Shown: positions 33,828-45,608 of the stretch, piece by piece | How the letters are laid out: each line of letters opens with the position of its first letter | Position numbering within the stretch: the stretch's first letter is position 1 | From: Mesodorylaimus sp. YZB2_4 | Lineage: Eukaryota > Nematoda > Enoplea > Dorylaimida > Dorylaimidae | DNA length: 64,000 nt | Assembly: GCA_030248295.1 (NCBI GenBank) | Contig: JASANH010000821.1 | Coordinates: 124,001-188,000, forward strand | Direction: 5' to 3' | Made by a program: the position numbers and the translations under genes | Notes under the pieces: generated by a model | Databases searched by the model: none | Seen by the model: the letters and a program-made list of their open reading frames with translations, nothing else | Told to the model about the DNA's origin: nothing

Positions 33828-36800
33828 ATGGTTTCTAGGCTTATTATTTTTGGCATTTTCAGTTTTCTTGTATCCCTTTCCTGTGCGTCAGTTCGTGTCC
33901 CTAGCACTGATAAAACCAGAGTGCCATTTATTGCTTGGGAACATTACTTGCAAGAATGTGGAGCTGAGGTCCCCCATCAGTGCTCCGGATGTGAGTAAAC
34001 ACCGTTTTAATCGTTATCAAGCGATTTTGCCATGTGATATTTTCAGCAAAGAAAGCATTGGGGCAATCTTGCATGTTCGACAGTGATTGCGTGCCACCAG
34101 CAGTTTGCCAGAAGCTGAAATGTCAATGTATGAAGGGATATGTGGCTTACAAAGAAAGATGCGTGAGAGGTACGACATGCCCCGATTATGCCTGATGGGA
34201 CGATTCATTCGATCAATCTGTTTGACCTAATCTGTGAAATCACTGTGTTCTCAGTCAGTGACTGACTGATGATCATCTCACTCTTTAACGCCTAAAAATT
34301 CCTGGTGACGCGTGCTAGCTGTAAATTTTCCGCTTTCTAGCACCAACCCTGGATCAGCAGTGCATCGACGGTCGGTGCGCTCCTCCATTGATTTGTACAA
34401 GACGTGACATTTGCGAATGTCCTCGGACCATGGAAAGGCTCGAGAATGGGTGTGATGCCAGTAAGCAAAAACGAACTCCCATCACGTCGGGTGCGAAAAA
34501 GAGTTTGACTCTTAGGATGTCAGTGGGATCATATACTCGTCGATGGTGAATGTCTGCCAAGTATGTACCGACCAATTTAGTCTGTCAGAAACTTGAAAAT
34601 TTCAAACTTCAAAAAGTAGACAAAAAAGTGGCTGTTTCAGTTGTTCGTCTCGGTCAAGTGTGCAAAGCCAGTCTTCAGTGCAATACCGCCTACGCCTACT
34701 GCGGCGATGATGGCAAATGCCAATGTGTGCCTGGAACGAGGCAGGCGGGAGACAAATGTGAAGCCAGTAGGCCTGTCTTGATTTCAATGTTTCGTATTTT
34801 TTTCCAAATCAACAAGTTTGTTGTGACACGTTTGTTTAGATCCGCTTTGCCCTGATGGAACGACTCCCCTGAGGTCACGCTCGACGGACTACGTCAAATG
34901 TAATGGTCAAACATGTCCCGCAAATCAACTACCGTTTATACCCCCACGCCTAAAACTGGACTCGTGCCCTGACGGATACTACTGCATTTTTCCATCTTAT
35001 CAGGATGCTGATGGATTTTGTTGCAGAGAAAAACCCTATTGTCCCATGGGAGAGCCTCTAGTAGAAAAGAACTGCATTAATCCACGCAGCGAAGCCGAAC
35101 GATGCCCTCTCGAGACTCATCATTGCTATGCAGCCACCCGTGGAACCTACTGCTGCCCACTGCCATGCCCCTCGTTGGGACTCAGAGCCTCAGTGGTTGT
35201 AGAAAATGGTCAATGTTTTGAGCGGAGTGCACTGAGAGAACGGTGCAACGTGACTGCCCAGTGCCCTCGACCCGCTCAATGCATCAATGCCACGTGCGAG
35301 TGCCCCGAAGGGTTCAAGTATCAGGTGGGGCCTCTGGGAGAGAAATGTCAAAAGCAATGTCAGCCGGGTAAAGTGCTGGTTGGAGCCGAGTGTCTGGAGA
35401 TGGCACTGCCCGGAGCCAAGTGCACGAACAGCGCTCAATGCACGGCTGGTACAAAATGTGTGGCTGGAATATGCGACTGCCCGTGTGGAACAGTTTCTTA
35501 CAATGGGCTTTGTATTGATGGTAAGTCAGCCATGATGGCATCAGTGAAACTATCAAATATGATGCACATAGGGCATACCTCATGCTTTTGTATCCAGGCG
35601 AGATTGACTGTACCGCGATGTGAATGAAAAAGCAGAAAAATAATCGCCCATTTCCTTTTCCATTTTTATCCTCCATTTTAGTCCCAGAATGCCCAAATTT
35701 TGGCAATGGTGTCTACGATCCCATCAAGACCAAACAGGGCACATTGCTTGAGTGCTCACCAAATATCTTCAATCCGAACTCCCCTCCACCATGTCCAGCT
35801 AAAACATTTTGCCATCGCGCCTTGATCTATTCAGGCGGCATATGCTGCCCGCTTCCAGGTATCTCACCAAACTCGTTTTCCTGTTTCCAAATGACATCAT
35901 AATCATTTTCAGAGCCCATTTGTCAAAACGGTCGACCACCTCCTCGTGGTCGCGATAATGAGCCAATTATTTGTGATTTTGCTGGCAATTCGTCCTCGAC
36001 TGTCTTCTGTCCACGAACGCTCTTCTGTTATGATTACACAAGTGTCATTTTGCCCCAACTTGCTCAGAATGCTGGTCGGCGGGGTGTTTGTTGCCCCATG
36101 GATCCGAGACTCTCCACCAGATACGATTACTATAATCCTCAACAACAGCAACAGTGGTCACAGCCATCTTTGCTTCAGTCCTCCGATACAGTAGGTAGGT
36201 ACCTATGACTTGCCGCATCAAGTCATCTCATCAAAAGCTTAGAAACTGGAACCAGTCTATAAGAACAGGCGTATTCTGCGAATCCTTGTTTGTATCCTCT
36301 CATAACCCCAGTCAGATCACTTTACAGTCATATAACTCACTGAGGTACCTACATTTCTGGTAGTGAAACTGCTCCTGACGCGCTATTGCTAACGCGACTT
36401 TTACAAATATCCACGGGTACGTACTCGTCTTCAACCGATCGCCTTGGTCATCATCCCGGTGATCATGGGTGCTTGCAGTGTTAAACCCACATCGATGTGC
36501 CGACTACAGTGATACGGGTGTTGATAAAGATAGGCAAGTCTGAGACGTAGTGGGCGCATGTCAGAAGATATGTGCATTTTACTCACCCACTTTTTGATTT
36601 TTTCCGTAATTTCGTCCTTCCTTTTAAATTTTCATTATCTCCAGGAAAGTGCCTATTACGGACTACATGACAGGATGGATACCGGGTCGGAGCACTCTGT
36701 AATAATTGTATAGCTTGAGCTAATAAGCAAGGAATTGCAGTGTATTTTGGTGTACATTGTTGCATTATCGATCTTACACATTGGTACTCACACTCAGACT

Positions 36801-37230
36801 GTGCATTGAAGTACGAATACACTGAGCCAACCAGACCCTTTACCTCAAAGTCTCACAATAAGCCGACATCTCAACCATCTGCCTTCACTCCGCTCCTATC
36901 CCTCAAATAGTCTGCGGATGAATCATATTCAAACAGCAAACGAGAATCAGTGCGTATAACATGCGCGCGCAGTATTCAAATAAATTAGGTATATCACATA
37001 CAGTAGATGTTCCGCAATGACTCACTAGTCCACTCCAGCAACTGTGGTTTTCAGGTGCATGCCCAAATGGCCACAGGACTCACACGGATGCGAATGGTCA
37101 GCTCATCAGATGTCCATACTACTCCTATCGTGGTCAATGCGGCATCAACGGCTCATGCTTTCTCCATCCTTCGCCAAGCGCCCGCCTCCTGAACAACGAG
37201 GGAGTCTGTTGTACATGGAAACGTCAATAA
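33828..37230 (+). CDS. Secreted multi-module EB-domain (Cys-rich) protein
   Basis: Hand-built nine-exon model: 33828-33990, 34047-34169, 34341-34460, 34516-34560, 34641-34766, 34840-35520, 35682-35858, 35913-36194, 37055-37230; 1893 nt, 630 residues. All eight introns are phase 1. Exon 1 is a signal peptide (VSRLIIFGIFSFLVSLSCAS). Repeated EB-like modules follow, of the form G-x-x-C-x(5)-C-x(4-6)-C-x(4-6)-C-x-C-x(6-8)-C: LGQSCMFDSDCVPPAVCQKL with CQCMKGYV, then CIDGRCAPPLIC, VCKASLQCNTAYAYC, LRERCNVTAQCPRPAQC with CECPEGF, and GAKCTNSAQCTAGTKC. Between them are 'lustrin-like' Cys segments ending in CC (GFCCREKP, TYCCPLPCP, GICCPLP, GVCCPM, GVCCTWKRQ). EB modules are typical of nematode extracellular proteins. 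The 860-bp last intron is the least certain; without it the frame stops at 36206. Confidence 0.82.
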
Positions 37231-37924
37231 TATTGTAGTTTTATTTTTTGCTACAACGACTTGGCCGAGACACGACGTACGGAATGTGTGATTTTAAGAT
37301 AATGCGGCGAAATTGACTGGATAGCTGACTGATACACTACTGTAGATCGTAGATAATTTATAAAATTCTATAAACTGCTTACAAAAATTCTTGGATTGGT
37401 TTAATTATAACTTCATGGTTTTCAGAAAATGTTTAGGCTTTGCGATCAAAACTGAACTCCGTGAATACAAACGTAGTTTTTACTGCTGAATGAAGTTGTC
37501 TGCGACAAAGTTTACCTGAGTCCGCAGGTTCTGCGTCTTATAATTGGAGGTGCCGCCCATCGGCCCAATATGGAGTCCGTTTCGGCAGGGGCCGCGCAGG
37601 GGGGAAAGTGTTGGTATTCCTCCCCATAACTGGAGAGGGTATCACACATCGAACCAAAGCCAGCCATCATGCGTGACCTCAAGCAGTTTAGATACATTTA
37701 AACAATGCACAGTTACGCATGAAATTTCAAGACATTCCAGCATTGATCGTATTTTATCAAAGCCTCAAGTTCACGTTATTGTATCTCATTTCTTTTTCCT
37801 TTTATCGGCCAGAAAAGACAAAAGTTTGACATTGAGCACGAATGCTCGGAAGTGTGTCAGGCTCGATACGACAGCAAAGGCCTCTAATTCCCAAGTGGCA
37901 TAGGATTTTTCTGCTTGTTTTCAG
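37231..37924. other. Intergenic, with a possible minus-strand exon
   Basis: A minus-strand frame at 37697-37516 reads CDTLSSYGEEYQHFPPCAAP, then ETDSILGRWAAPP and meets a CAG/GTAAAC donor at 37516/37515. It looks like the start of a small secreted domain, but no partner exon was found. Confidence low. Confidence 0.25.
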
Positions 37925-38224
37925 CGTTCTGCTGTAATAAGCTACGGGCTTATCTTTCCCATTCTCATCGAGAATGCAAACAGAATGGATTGGTGGGCAT
38001 GGAGCCTGGTAGGGGTAATCATGCCCATGATCGCTGCGAAGAAAGTCATGAACACTGTGAACAGCGTCGAAGAACGAGCATCAGGAGTCGATCGACCTAT
38101 CAAAGCCCAGGAGGAATCGACCTATCAAATTATTGTTGCACCGTTGTCAGCTGCTATGCAAATTCAACTGCCGCCAGTTTCATGTGGCACGTATAGTCCA
38201 GAGAACGCGACGGGAGGAACTTAG
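37925..38224 (+). CDS. Possible terminal exon of a membrane protein
   Basis: After a strong acceptor (TTGTTTTCAG ending 37924) a 100-codon frame reads SAVISYGLIFPILIENANRM, DWWAWSLVGVIMPMIAAKKV, then a soluble tail to a TAG at 38222. Two hydrophobic stretches could be membrane segments. A preceding exon may lie at about 37813-37890. No family recognised. Confidence 0.3.
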   Translation, partial: RSAVISYGLIFPILIENANRMDWWAWSLVGVIMPMIAAKKVMNTVNSVEERASGVDRPIKAQEESTYQIIVAPLSAAMQIQLPPVSCGTYSPENATGGT

Positions 38225-40320
38225 TGATGTACCTCCAAATCCTTGATCATCAGGAGACTTGATCAAGAATTTAAGCGAAGCATTGGTGGCCAACAGTTGC
38301 TGCGTGACAGCGGGCGACAGCTGCATTAGAAATCCTGATTGGATAGGAGTCTCGGCCAGATCGTATCCGATCCGAAAAATCACCATCCAATAAAATTTGG
38401 ATCAGATCTGAACTATCCGATCCGAAATTCGAAGCCAATGGTGCTTCCAATAACCGCTAGGAATCAACTATTTATTGAAATTTTTCTCCACCCGCTAGTA
38501 ACTTGAAGAACTGCAAGAAAATAGATGGTGACTTGTGCGCGACTTGACCCAAATGCGAAGCTGTTATCAGCTTGTTAAGTACAGTAGATCGATGATGAGC
38601 AGTGCGACAAAGCCTTGAGTGAGAGGAGCACTGCTTGCGCCATGGCACCATGATAATAAATAAAAGTATTTAAAAAAAATTAAAGGTATTTCAGATGATC
38701 CGATTTAATCTGAAAAACTCCTTTTTTTAGAGGGACTGACGAAACGCTAACCTTTTATTCTGATTGCACAAATTAGAGGAGCTATTAATTTTACTTATAT
38801 TTTTAGGGCGGCGTTGTTTGACATCTTTATGCTCAACAGTTAATTGACGAGATGTGTGTTAGCACTTTTTATTTCCAATGAAACATCGGGGACCTCCAAG
38901 TCGAACTTGCCAGTAAATGATTGTAATTTACTCTTTGGAGCGACAGATTGCACCAACAAAATACTGGATCCATCTGGCAAACTGGTCAGCAGTGGGCAGC
39001 ACAAAATCAAGCAGTGTTCTTTAATTCCCACTGTAGCGGGACAATAGATCCGGCGAGACTGGTGTAAGCGGGGCGTTGACAAATTCGATGGCGTCCTGCA
39101 AAATCTTTTAATTTTAGAGAGAAAGATAATTGAATTTTTGACACCTACCGCCTTCAATACCATATCGTCTCACGAAAGCGTCAACTGGCTACATAGGCAA
39201 TTATTGCTTGTCCAACACGCTGATGTAGGCACTTTTATTTCTTTGAGACCAAGTAGGGCACTGACAAGAAATACATAACTCACTTTTGCTGAAACTGATA
39301 TGGTCATGAGGTGAGCAGAGTCGTGCAAAATTGGGACAAATGCAACACATACGTACAGCAACGAAAAACATAAGCAATGAAAAACAAAAATTGAAACATT
39401 GTCTGATCGTGTTCAAACTTTCATATCTCCTTTTCATTCAAAATTAATACCGCACTTCGTTTTCTGAAACATGGAATGTTGCAGTCTGGTCCAGCTGTAA
39501 CCAGCATCCCTGGCGGTTGGGAGTAATCGATACGCTCCCCTGGCTGGGACGTCAACCTCTTCGGTTGATGTTTCTAGGACAGGTATAGACGCGAAACTTG
39601 CCCTCATGAAACCGGAGGGTCTCGCTTACGATTAGAGACATCAGTCTCAACTAACTCCCGTCGCCTGATTGCGCTGGTCACACAGCTTCTGCGCCTCTGA
39701 CCGTTGGGTTTACACGGCGTAGCAGTAGCCATGGTGACACTAAATCGCGCCACCATCGTATAACAGAATAATTTTCTTATTGTGCAACGAGATAGGTACC
39801 TAGCTCGCAGGTGTCAATCAAAACTGGAATATTCGATGTTCACGCTGCATGAACGAGCGGGTGGAAGTTCTGGCTGCAGCACGAGTGAGAAATATACATG
39901 TACTGACGATGAATCAAGATGCCGCTCACTCATTGTCAGTTCGTGCAAGGTCAGCGGGCACGTGGCGGCACCTAGTGGACTAGCGTCTAGTTAGCATACC
40001 TAAAAAACGAGCGATAACTATACTCCATGCTTTTTGCATTCAGTTATTTCTCTGTGGAAGGATTTATCTTGCTGAATTGCGTGGATAACTTTATAGGGTT
40101 TATAGGATAACTGTCGTAACCGAAGCTTACATGTTTGAAATCGTTTGCAGCCTTCATATTACGATAAGGCACTCGGGCAAATGATTTTTGGATGATTCCT
40201 TGTTGTAGGAACCGAAATTGTGCGAATTATTTGGAACAAGTACCAATGATTGGGCAATTAAACTAATTACTAATTAGGCATTAAAATTAGCTACAGCAAC
40301 AATGATGGTGTGAGTGCACG
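38225..40320. other. Intergenic, weak exon-like frames only
   Basis: A minus-strand frame at 39109-38840 follows GATTTTGCAG and is open in two phases. One phase reads DAIEFVNAPLTPVSPDLLSR then stops; the other reads SLPDGSSILLVQSVAPKSKL. Neither is recognisable. Nothing else seen. Confidence 0.3.
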
Positions 40321-40324
40321 GAAA

Positions 40325-41345
40325 ACGGTTTACGGACAGTTCGCCCCCCAAGTTTTTCGCCCCCACAGTTTCGCCCCCGCCGTTTCGCCCCTGACCTATT
40401 CGCCCCCCCCCCCCCAGGGGGAGAGGTACCGTTTGTTTGGCAACACAGTATATAGTGCGGGACATAGCGCCTGTATGAGAGCGATGGTCTTTTCCGATGA
40501 ATCTTCTTTCGGAAGCGGTGCAGCGAAGTCAGCATGGGTTGCTCTAGCATTGCGTGCAACGTTTTGTAGACCAGATTTTGGACGGGCTTCTAACAAGGCG
40601 AGGCTGAGATCAGAAAGCCTCAGTGGCTGCCAGTTGCTAGCGAAGCCTCGAGGCTTGGCGATAGAGCCAGACAGAACGCTGGGCGGTCGTCCTTCCTGAG
40701 TCCTCCTTGGACTGACGATACTTGTCTTGCTTGGTTCGCTGGGTCTGCAGGGTCGAGCACATCGGATAGTCAGCATATCATCCATCGTCTCTGCCCTTTG
40801 TTGCCTTGGAAAGCTGAGACATGTATTCTGGGACGGTTCCTCAGTCATGGCCGCTCGCTCTTTCACGTTGTTCACCGCACGAATCGCTTCAGGGTTGGCA
40901 GCTAGCTCAAGATAGTCTAATGTAATTACAGCGTAGCGTATTAATTAGACTATCTTGACCACTTCTCGATCGATACTCGACGCTTACACTCGAGATCTAA
41001 GCAATGATCACTCACAATCAAATCCGTGATCGTCGACAGCGCGAAAGTGATTTTAGGCTAGTATATCCTCCCGCAGCAACCAGGAAAATGAGCGAAACCA
41101 TGGACGTGCAAAGATCGCGTGTGGACGGCGAGGATCGATTGAGAAGTCGTCAAAACAGTCACCAATCACACGCACATACAAAGGCGATTCGTCCTGCACT
41201 ATTGTTATACGCTGTCCTGTTTTATACTCCGGAAGCGAATCGGTCAGAGGCGAAACGGACTAGGGGAGAAACAGTGGGGGCGAAAAGGCGAGAACGAAAC
41301 GGGGGGGGGGGGGGGTGGCAAAGAGTCCGAATGCCAAGGAAAACA
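40325..41345. mobile_element. Non-autonomous TIR element built on GGGGCGAA repeats
   Basis: The left end (40338-40402) and the reverse complement of the right end (41231-41301) align over about 60 bp, including TTTTCGCCCCCACAGTTTC against TTTTCGCCCCCACTGTTTC and CTGACCTATTCGC against CTGACCGATTCGC. The outer flanks also pair loosely (TTTACGGACAGTTCGCC, ATTCGGACTCTTTGCC). Each TIR holds four or five TTCGCCCC words and a long C or G run (40400-40416; 41300-41315). The interior has a 159-codon minus frame (40875-40396) of unknown nature and a hairpin at 40907-40958. No transposase seen; boundaries are approximate. Confidence 0.7.
40907..40958. repeat. Perfect-arm hairpin inside the GGGGCGAA element
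   Basis: TCAAGATAGTCTAAT and ATTAGACTATCTTGA form 15-bp arms separated by about 20 bp that themselves contain a short palindrome around ACAGCGTAGCGT. It could fold as a cruciform; function unknown. Confidence 0.75.
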
Positions 41346-42344
41346 GCTGTCACAGATTGTAGATGCGCGCAATAGTCACAACTATTTATCATCCCACTAT
41401 CATTTCATCATTGTTGGAGACCCCACTGTCCTGTTTGACGATGATAATAGCGTCATTTTTCCGAGATATCTGCCTCCAATTTTGTGAAGTGGATTTGGCG
41501 TCAGCCTCCCCCTCCGCATCCACTTCCGTCCACTTTCCGCTGACCCCCACCCACCCCTCTAGGAGAGGTAATTCTTTATGAGTGGTCCCTCATGTTCATT
41601 TTATCTCCAGACCCCTGCAATAATCTCACTCCCGTAACTTGATCCGCATGCTTCATATCTGACTAATCGTAAGTCCTGCTTCAGGGTCCCAACCTCGAAC
41701 CCGCTACCGTCTGGTGTATGTGTGGTCACAGAAAGGGCTGAAAGCTGACGATGTGTGGGACAGCTATGATATCCTGCAAGCACAGACTGGCTTCCTTTCG
41801 GCTTTATTAATAGCACAGTCGAAGACATCAGGGCTGCTACTGAAAGGTAGCTCTTGTTGGACTATCTCAGAACTGCTTTCTTCAAAGCATCGCTCAGAGT
41901 TCGTCCTGCTTTTTTTCATTTTAAAGGTTTCTCAAGATTTTTCTTTCTCGAAGAAAGCGCATAGGTAAAAATCCGCTCTTTAAAATTGTTAGCAACTCAG
42001 CCATGCGCACAAGAGGATGACGGGAAATCAAGAGTAATCTCAGGCGTCGTTCGATCAAAATTCTTTAATAACTCTTAACCTAATGAGCCCGTATATGGAT
42101 CGTGATGGAAGCCAGACTGATAAGTTAGAGTAGACATGTTCTAAGGACAAGATCTGTATTTAATATATTTTATGATTCGAGGTCATGCCAGAAAGACACT
42201 TGGCATTTATTAAGTCCTGATGCGTATGCTCTGATATCGTTGTTTTTGGCGACAGAAAATTACTTTTTGACCTTTTCTGGACAGCACATTCAAATCAAAG
42301 ACAGCAGGTGCACCTACTAGCTGCATCATCAACATATAACAAAC
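41346..42344. promoter_or_regulatory. Upstream region of the GPCR, partly duplicated
   Basis: No gene seen. Bases 42100-42260 (for example TCGAGGTCATGC, 42178-42189) recur in decayed form at 46335-46520 upstream of a GPCR pseudogene, so this segment travelled with the receptor and probably contains its promoter. No TATA box is evident. Confidence 0.35.
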
Positions 42345-43421
42345 ATGAATTCTACTAGTGGCACCATCAATCTAACCACCGTCATCGATCCGAACTGCCC
42401 CTATCGAGAATGGTATTCAGCTACTGGGCTCAAACTGTTCCACATAAATTATTATGTATTCACCCCAGCTTATGTTGTGGTCGCGTTGTTCGGCCACGTG
42501 CTCTGCTTATTGGCGTTTTACGAACAGTCTAAGAAGGAAAAGGCCTACATTTATCAAATATTCTCTACAGTCAGCCAAACCATGCAAATAATTTTCATGG
42601 GTTGTTATACTGTATCATTTCACTGGTTCGGAAACCCGAATCAACCAGGACCCGCATGGTTCCGATCTTGCTATCCGTGCATGGTATTCGCTGCCTACGT
42701 GCCCATAGCCCTACTAAATATGTTTATCACCTCTAGTGAATTTTTCGCTCTGTTTATGAGCGCAGATCGATTGTACGCCATGTGGAAGCCATTTCAATAT
42801 AAATCGATAAAAGTGAAACGAAATCATTTGGTCGCTGCAGTCTCTTCTTTGTTTATCGGCGTATCCACAAGCATTTTTCAGTTTTTTCGTTTGAATGTTC
42901 GAGTCAGCAACGCGAATGGAGAAAATATCATTTTAATGTATGAAATAGCTCCCAACGTGGCGTTGACCAACAGTCTACTAGGAAATGTTTTGAATCAATT
43001 ACGCAATGTAGTTCGCGGCCTCGGGGTTCTGGCCTTGTCAGCTTGTAACATAGGCCTAATATGGTTCTATCGAAAGCGTAATAAAGAAACCTCTAAAGTC
43101 TTAGCTAGCTCTCAAGAGAATAGACGGGCAGAAATAGAAAAGACTCTGGTCATTTTGACCGTTGTCCAATCATTGTGCCTGGCGACGTCCATGGGTCTGT
43201 CTATCAGTTACTACACTGCTGTTTATATATCGCCAGCTTTCTTTGCGTGTATGAGTGCGTTATATATACCGATATTGGATATGATGGTAAATATGTCTGA
43301 TTTATGCGATTTTTTATGCGTTTTCCTAGTTAGTAAGGCGTTTAGGAAAATGATTTTTGGGGCAATGCCTTGTTGTAGGAAGCAAAATGCTGTTTCATCT
43401 GTCCCCGCTGGTTTGCAATGA
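42345..43421 (+). CDS. Rhodopsin-type peptide-receptor-like GPCR (orphan)
   Basis: A single exon of 358 residues; the start AACAAAC-ATG at 42345 is well placed. The extracellular N-terminus has N-glycosylation sites (NST, NLT) and a Cys. Seven hydrophobic segments lie at about 36-56, 70-92, 108-143, 163-183, 220-245, 268-292 and 300-335. TM3 ends SADRLYAMWKPFQY, that is DRL in place of DRY, followed by the W-K-P-F-Q-Y loop seen in FMRFamide-receptor-like GPCRs of invertebrates. The third inner loop is basic (YRKRNKETSK) and TM7 has no canonical NPxxY (DLCDFLCVFLVSKAFRK). The C-tail has CCRK, a possible palmitoylation site. Ligand unknown. A truncated dead copy follows at 46546. Confidence 0.8.
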   Translation: MNSTSGTINLTTVIDPNCPYREWYSATGLKLFHINYYVFTPAYVVVALFGHVLCLLAFYEQSKKEKAYIYQIFSTVSQTMQIIFMGCYTVSFHWFGNPNQPGPAWFRSCYPCMVFAAYVPIALLNMFITSSEFFALFMSADRLYAMWKPFQYKSIKVKRNHLVAAVSSLFIGVSTSIFQFFRLNVRVSNANGENIILMYEIAPNVALTNSLLGNVLNQLRNVVRGLGVLALSACNIGLIWFYRKRNKETSKVLASSQENRRAEIEKTLVILTVVQSLCLATSMGLSISYYTAVYISPAFFACMSALYIPILDMMVNMSDLCDFLCVFLVSKAFRKMIFGAMPCCRKQNAVSSVPAGLQ

Positions 43422-44408
43422 GTTGGTCTGTGAAAAAGTTGAGTTCTCATTTTAAGAGATTTGTGAAGTCGCAATTGGCATTTAAAAATTTTTTTGCTGT
43501 TTTATTCGGAAGTCGCAGTTTTTGTGCTATGCCCACCTGTGCCTATCACATGGGCCTACTGTACTGTCCCGTTTGTGGAAAAATGTGAAAAGATCGAACT
43601 GTTGCTTTACTGTGATTCCATGAGCTCGAACTTGCCATATAGAAAAACAAACATTAGACAAATGCTTATTATTATGGTTCTTATCAGAATGTTGTGCTCA
43701 TGCCTGAACTGACGCGAAAGTCTTTTAATTCGCATAATGGACGCTTGCTCGAACGAACGTTATGTACCCAACCAATATTTTCTTCATGCATAGGATACTG
43801 AATGTGCGCGTGCAATCCGTTGGGCACCGTTTCTGCGTCCCTGTTGGATCGAGTGAGATTCTTCGATTGATTAGCTGATCCCTACAACACAAGATAAGTA
43901 GGCTGAGTATTCCTGCTCTGTGTCATAGAACATTTAGCAGCGTCATTCCGACTGATGCTGATGATATCTTGATTTCGGTACTGTTGGATATTAGATGACT
44001 AGAACATGAGTACAATCGATTCCTGATTCCAGGAACTTGCATTTTCCTTATCAGAGCATATTCATGACTTACACCCATGAAAATAACATTATAACCTGCG
44101 TCCATCATGGCTCGAGCGGCTCCTCAAGTCGAACTATCTCCATTCTATGCAAAAAATTCTAAAGGTGTATCATCTGGTTAGAAACTCCCCTGTTCGTGAT
44201 GTCAACTCCGCAGAGGCTCTAGCGACTCAACGTGCGCAAAAATCGGTTTATTCGCATTGGCGGTAGCTGTGTGTACTTCGAATGGTTCGAGGGGCCTTTG
44301 CACGATACATATGATCGCTTGGATTGATGGACTCTGAAGACCGCGGCCTTGGCGTGAACCATCTGGCGCAGTGGCTGGCGCCCTTGACGCATTTCCGCTA
44401 CATGCAAA
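43422..44408. other. Intergenic, nothing recognised
   Basis: Downstream flank of the GPCR. No domain or repeat seen. Confidence 0.4.
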
Positions 44409-44410
44409 TA

Positions 44411-45606
44411 CTGTAAATCACTTTAATTTGGCGGATGGCCGCGACCGCAAAAATTTCCTTCCGCGAAATGTCATGTAGAAATCATGGATTTTCAGATAGA
44501 GCATAGGTTCAGTTTTACCTTGTTTCCACCTACTCATAAAATTAAGTTGGTCTTCAAACCACATCAGTTTCCTTAAACGTTTGAAACCACCTTATCAAAG
44601 AATGCGGATATGAGTCACATTATCAATATAGTGATGCACTGAACTGACCAGCATCTAGAACAGTACTAAAGAGAACAGTCTGTTCTCAACCTATGTGACC
44701 AGGAGCTATCCAAGTGGATTGGAACGGATCCTTGTGGATTTTGGTGGATCCACGATGGATTCTGACAGATTGGGGAATCTGGGATGCCTGCAGAACCCAT
44801 TGAGCATGACATGGTTTGATCTCTTACAACCTGAGATCCACTTTTGGCGGTTGCTCACAGTCTTTTATTTCTTCGGAATTTCTTCCAAGTACCAGTGAGT
44901 AAAATCATCTTTGAATGCTTAGGCATATCCATTCACAGCTCCTTCCACATCAAATTTTTTCGACCAATCCTGGTCTTGCAGAAGGAGTCAATTTTTGCCC
45001 TTTTCCCGCGGGCTACGGGGCTTCTTAGCTAACCTTATCTTGCCATCAACTAGGGTGCATCCGGGAGATGGCAAGAGCGCGCGTGCTCCCGCGATGTTGG
45101 TGGCTATCCCATGGGGTAACTACCCAGCCAATGCCCTATGGGGGGGTCTGGATTCGAAAGCCCCTCGCCCCATAAGACCTCTCCTCGGTCATGGACACCG
45201 AATGGATAAAGAGAAAGTCACCCAACAACAGGTGTGCAAGGCGCAGTGAGAACTTGACCAAGTTCTCAGATGGCTAGAGTTGAATCCAGGCTGATAGTCT
45301 CCAGCTCTGCCAAGCAAACTGTGATCACACGCCTTTCACCGCTACATCACCCAGGCGGCTCCTTACACGCATCTAATGGTTTGAAGCTCCTACGTGTAGG
45401 AAAGCAGGTATAACGGAGCTGATTGTGTTCTTTAAAAATATCGAGCATTCCCACACAGTCTGAAGTATCAGCGGGAGTTCATCATATGCATAACCAGTAC
45501 TGATGACTGACGGTCAGCCAGAAACCGCGAAAATTAGTATCCGCGAAATTTTTCAAAAGTCCGGAACCGCGAAAATTGGGTACCGCCAAATTAAAGTGAT
45601 TCACAG
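44411..45606. mobile_element. TA-flanked TIR element, about 1.2 kb
   Basis: The terminal inverted repeats are 24 bp with one mismatch: CTGTAAATCACTTTAATTTG then GCGG on the left, and the complement of CTGTGAATCACTTTAATTTG then GCGG on the right. Both ends are flanked by TA (44409-44410 and 45607-45608). TTTCGCGG words recur inside both ends. No transposase frame. TA target and the CTGT start suggest a Tc1/mariner-related non-autonomous element. Confidence 0.8.
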
Positions 45607-45608
45607 TA

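Noticed and set aside
40310-40699. 129-codon + strand frame in the GGGGCGAA element.
   Set aside because: It starts inside the TIR repeats and reads the C run as protein. The opposing minus frame is longer, but neither is recognised.
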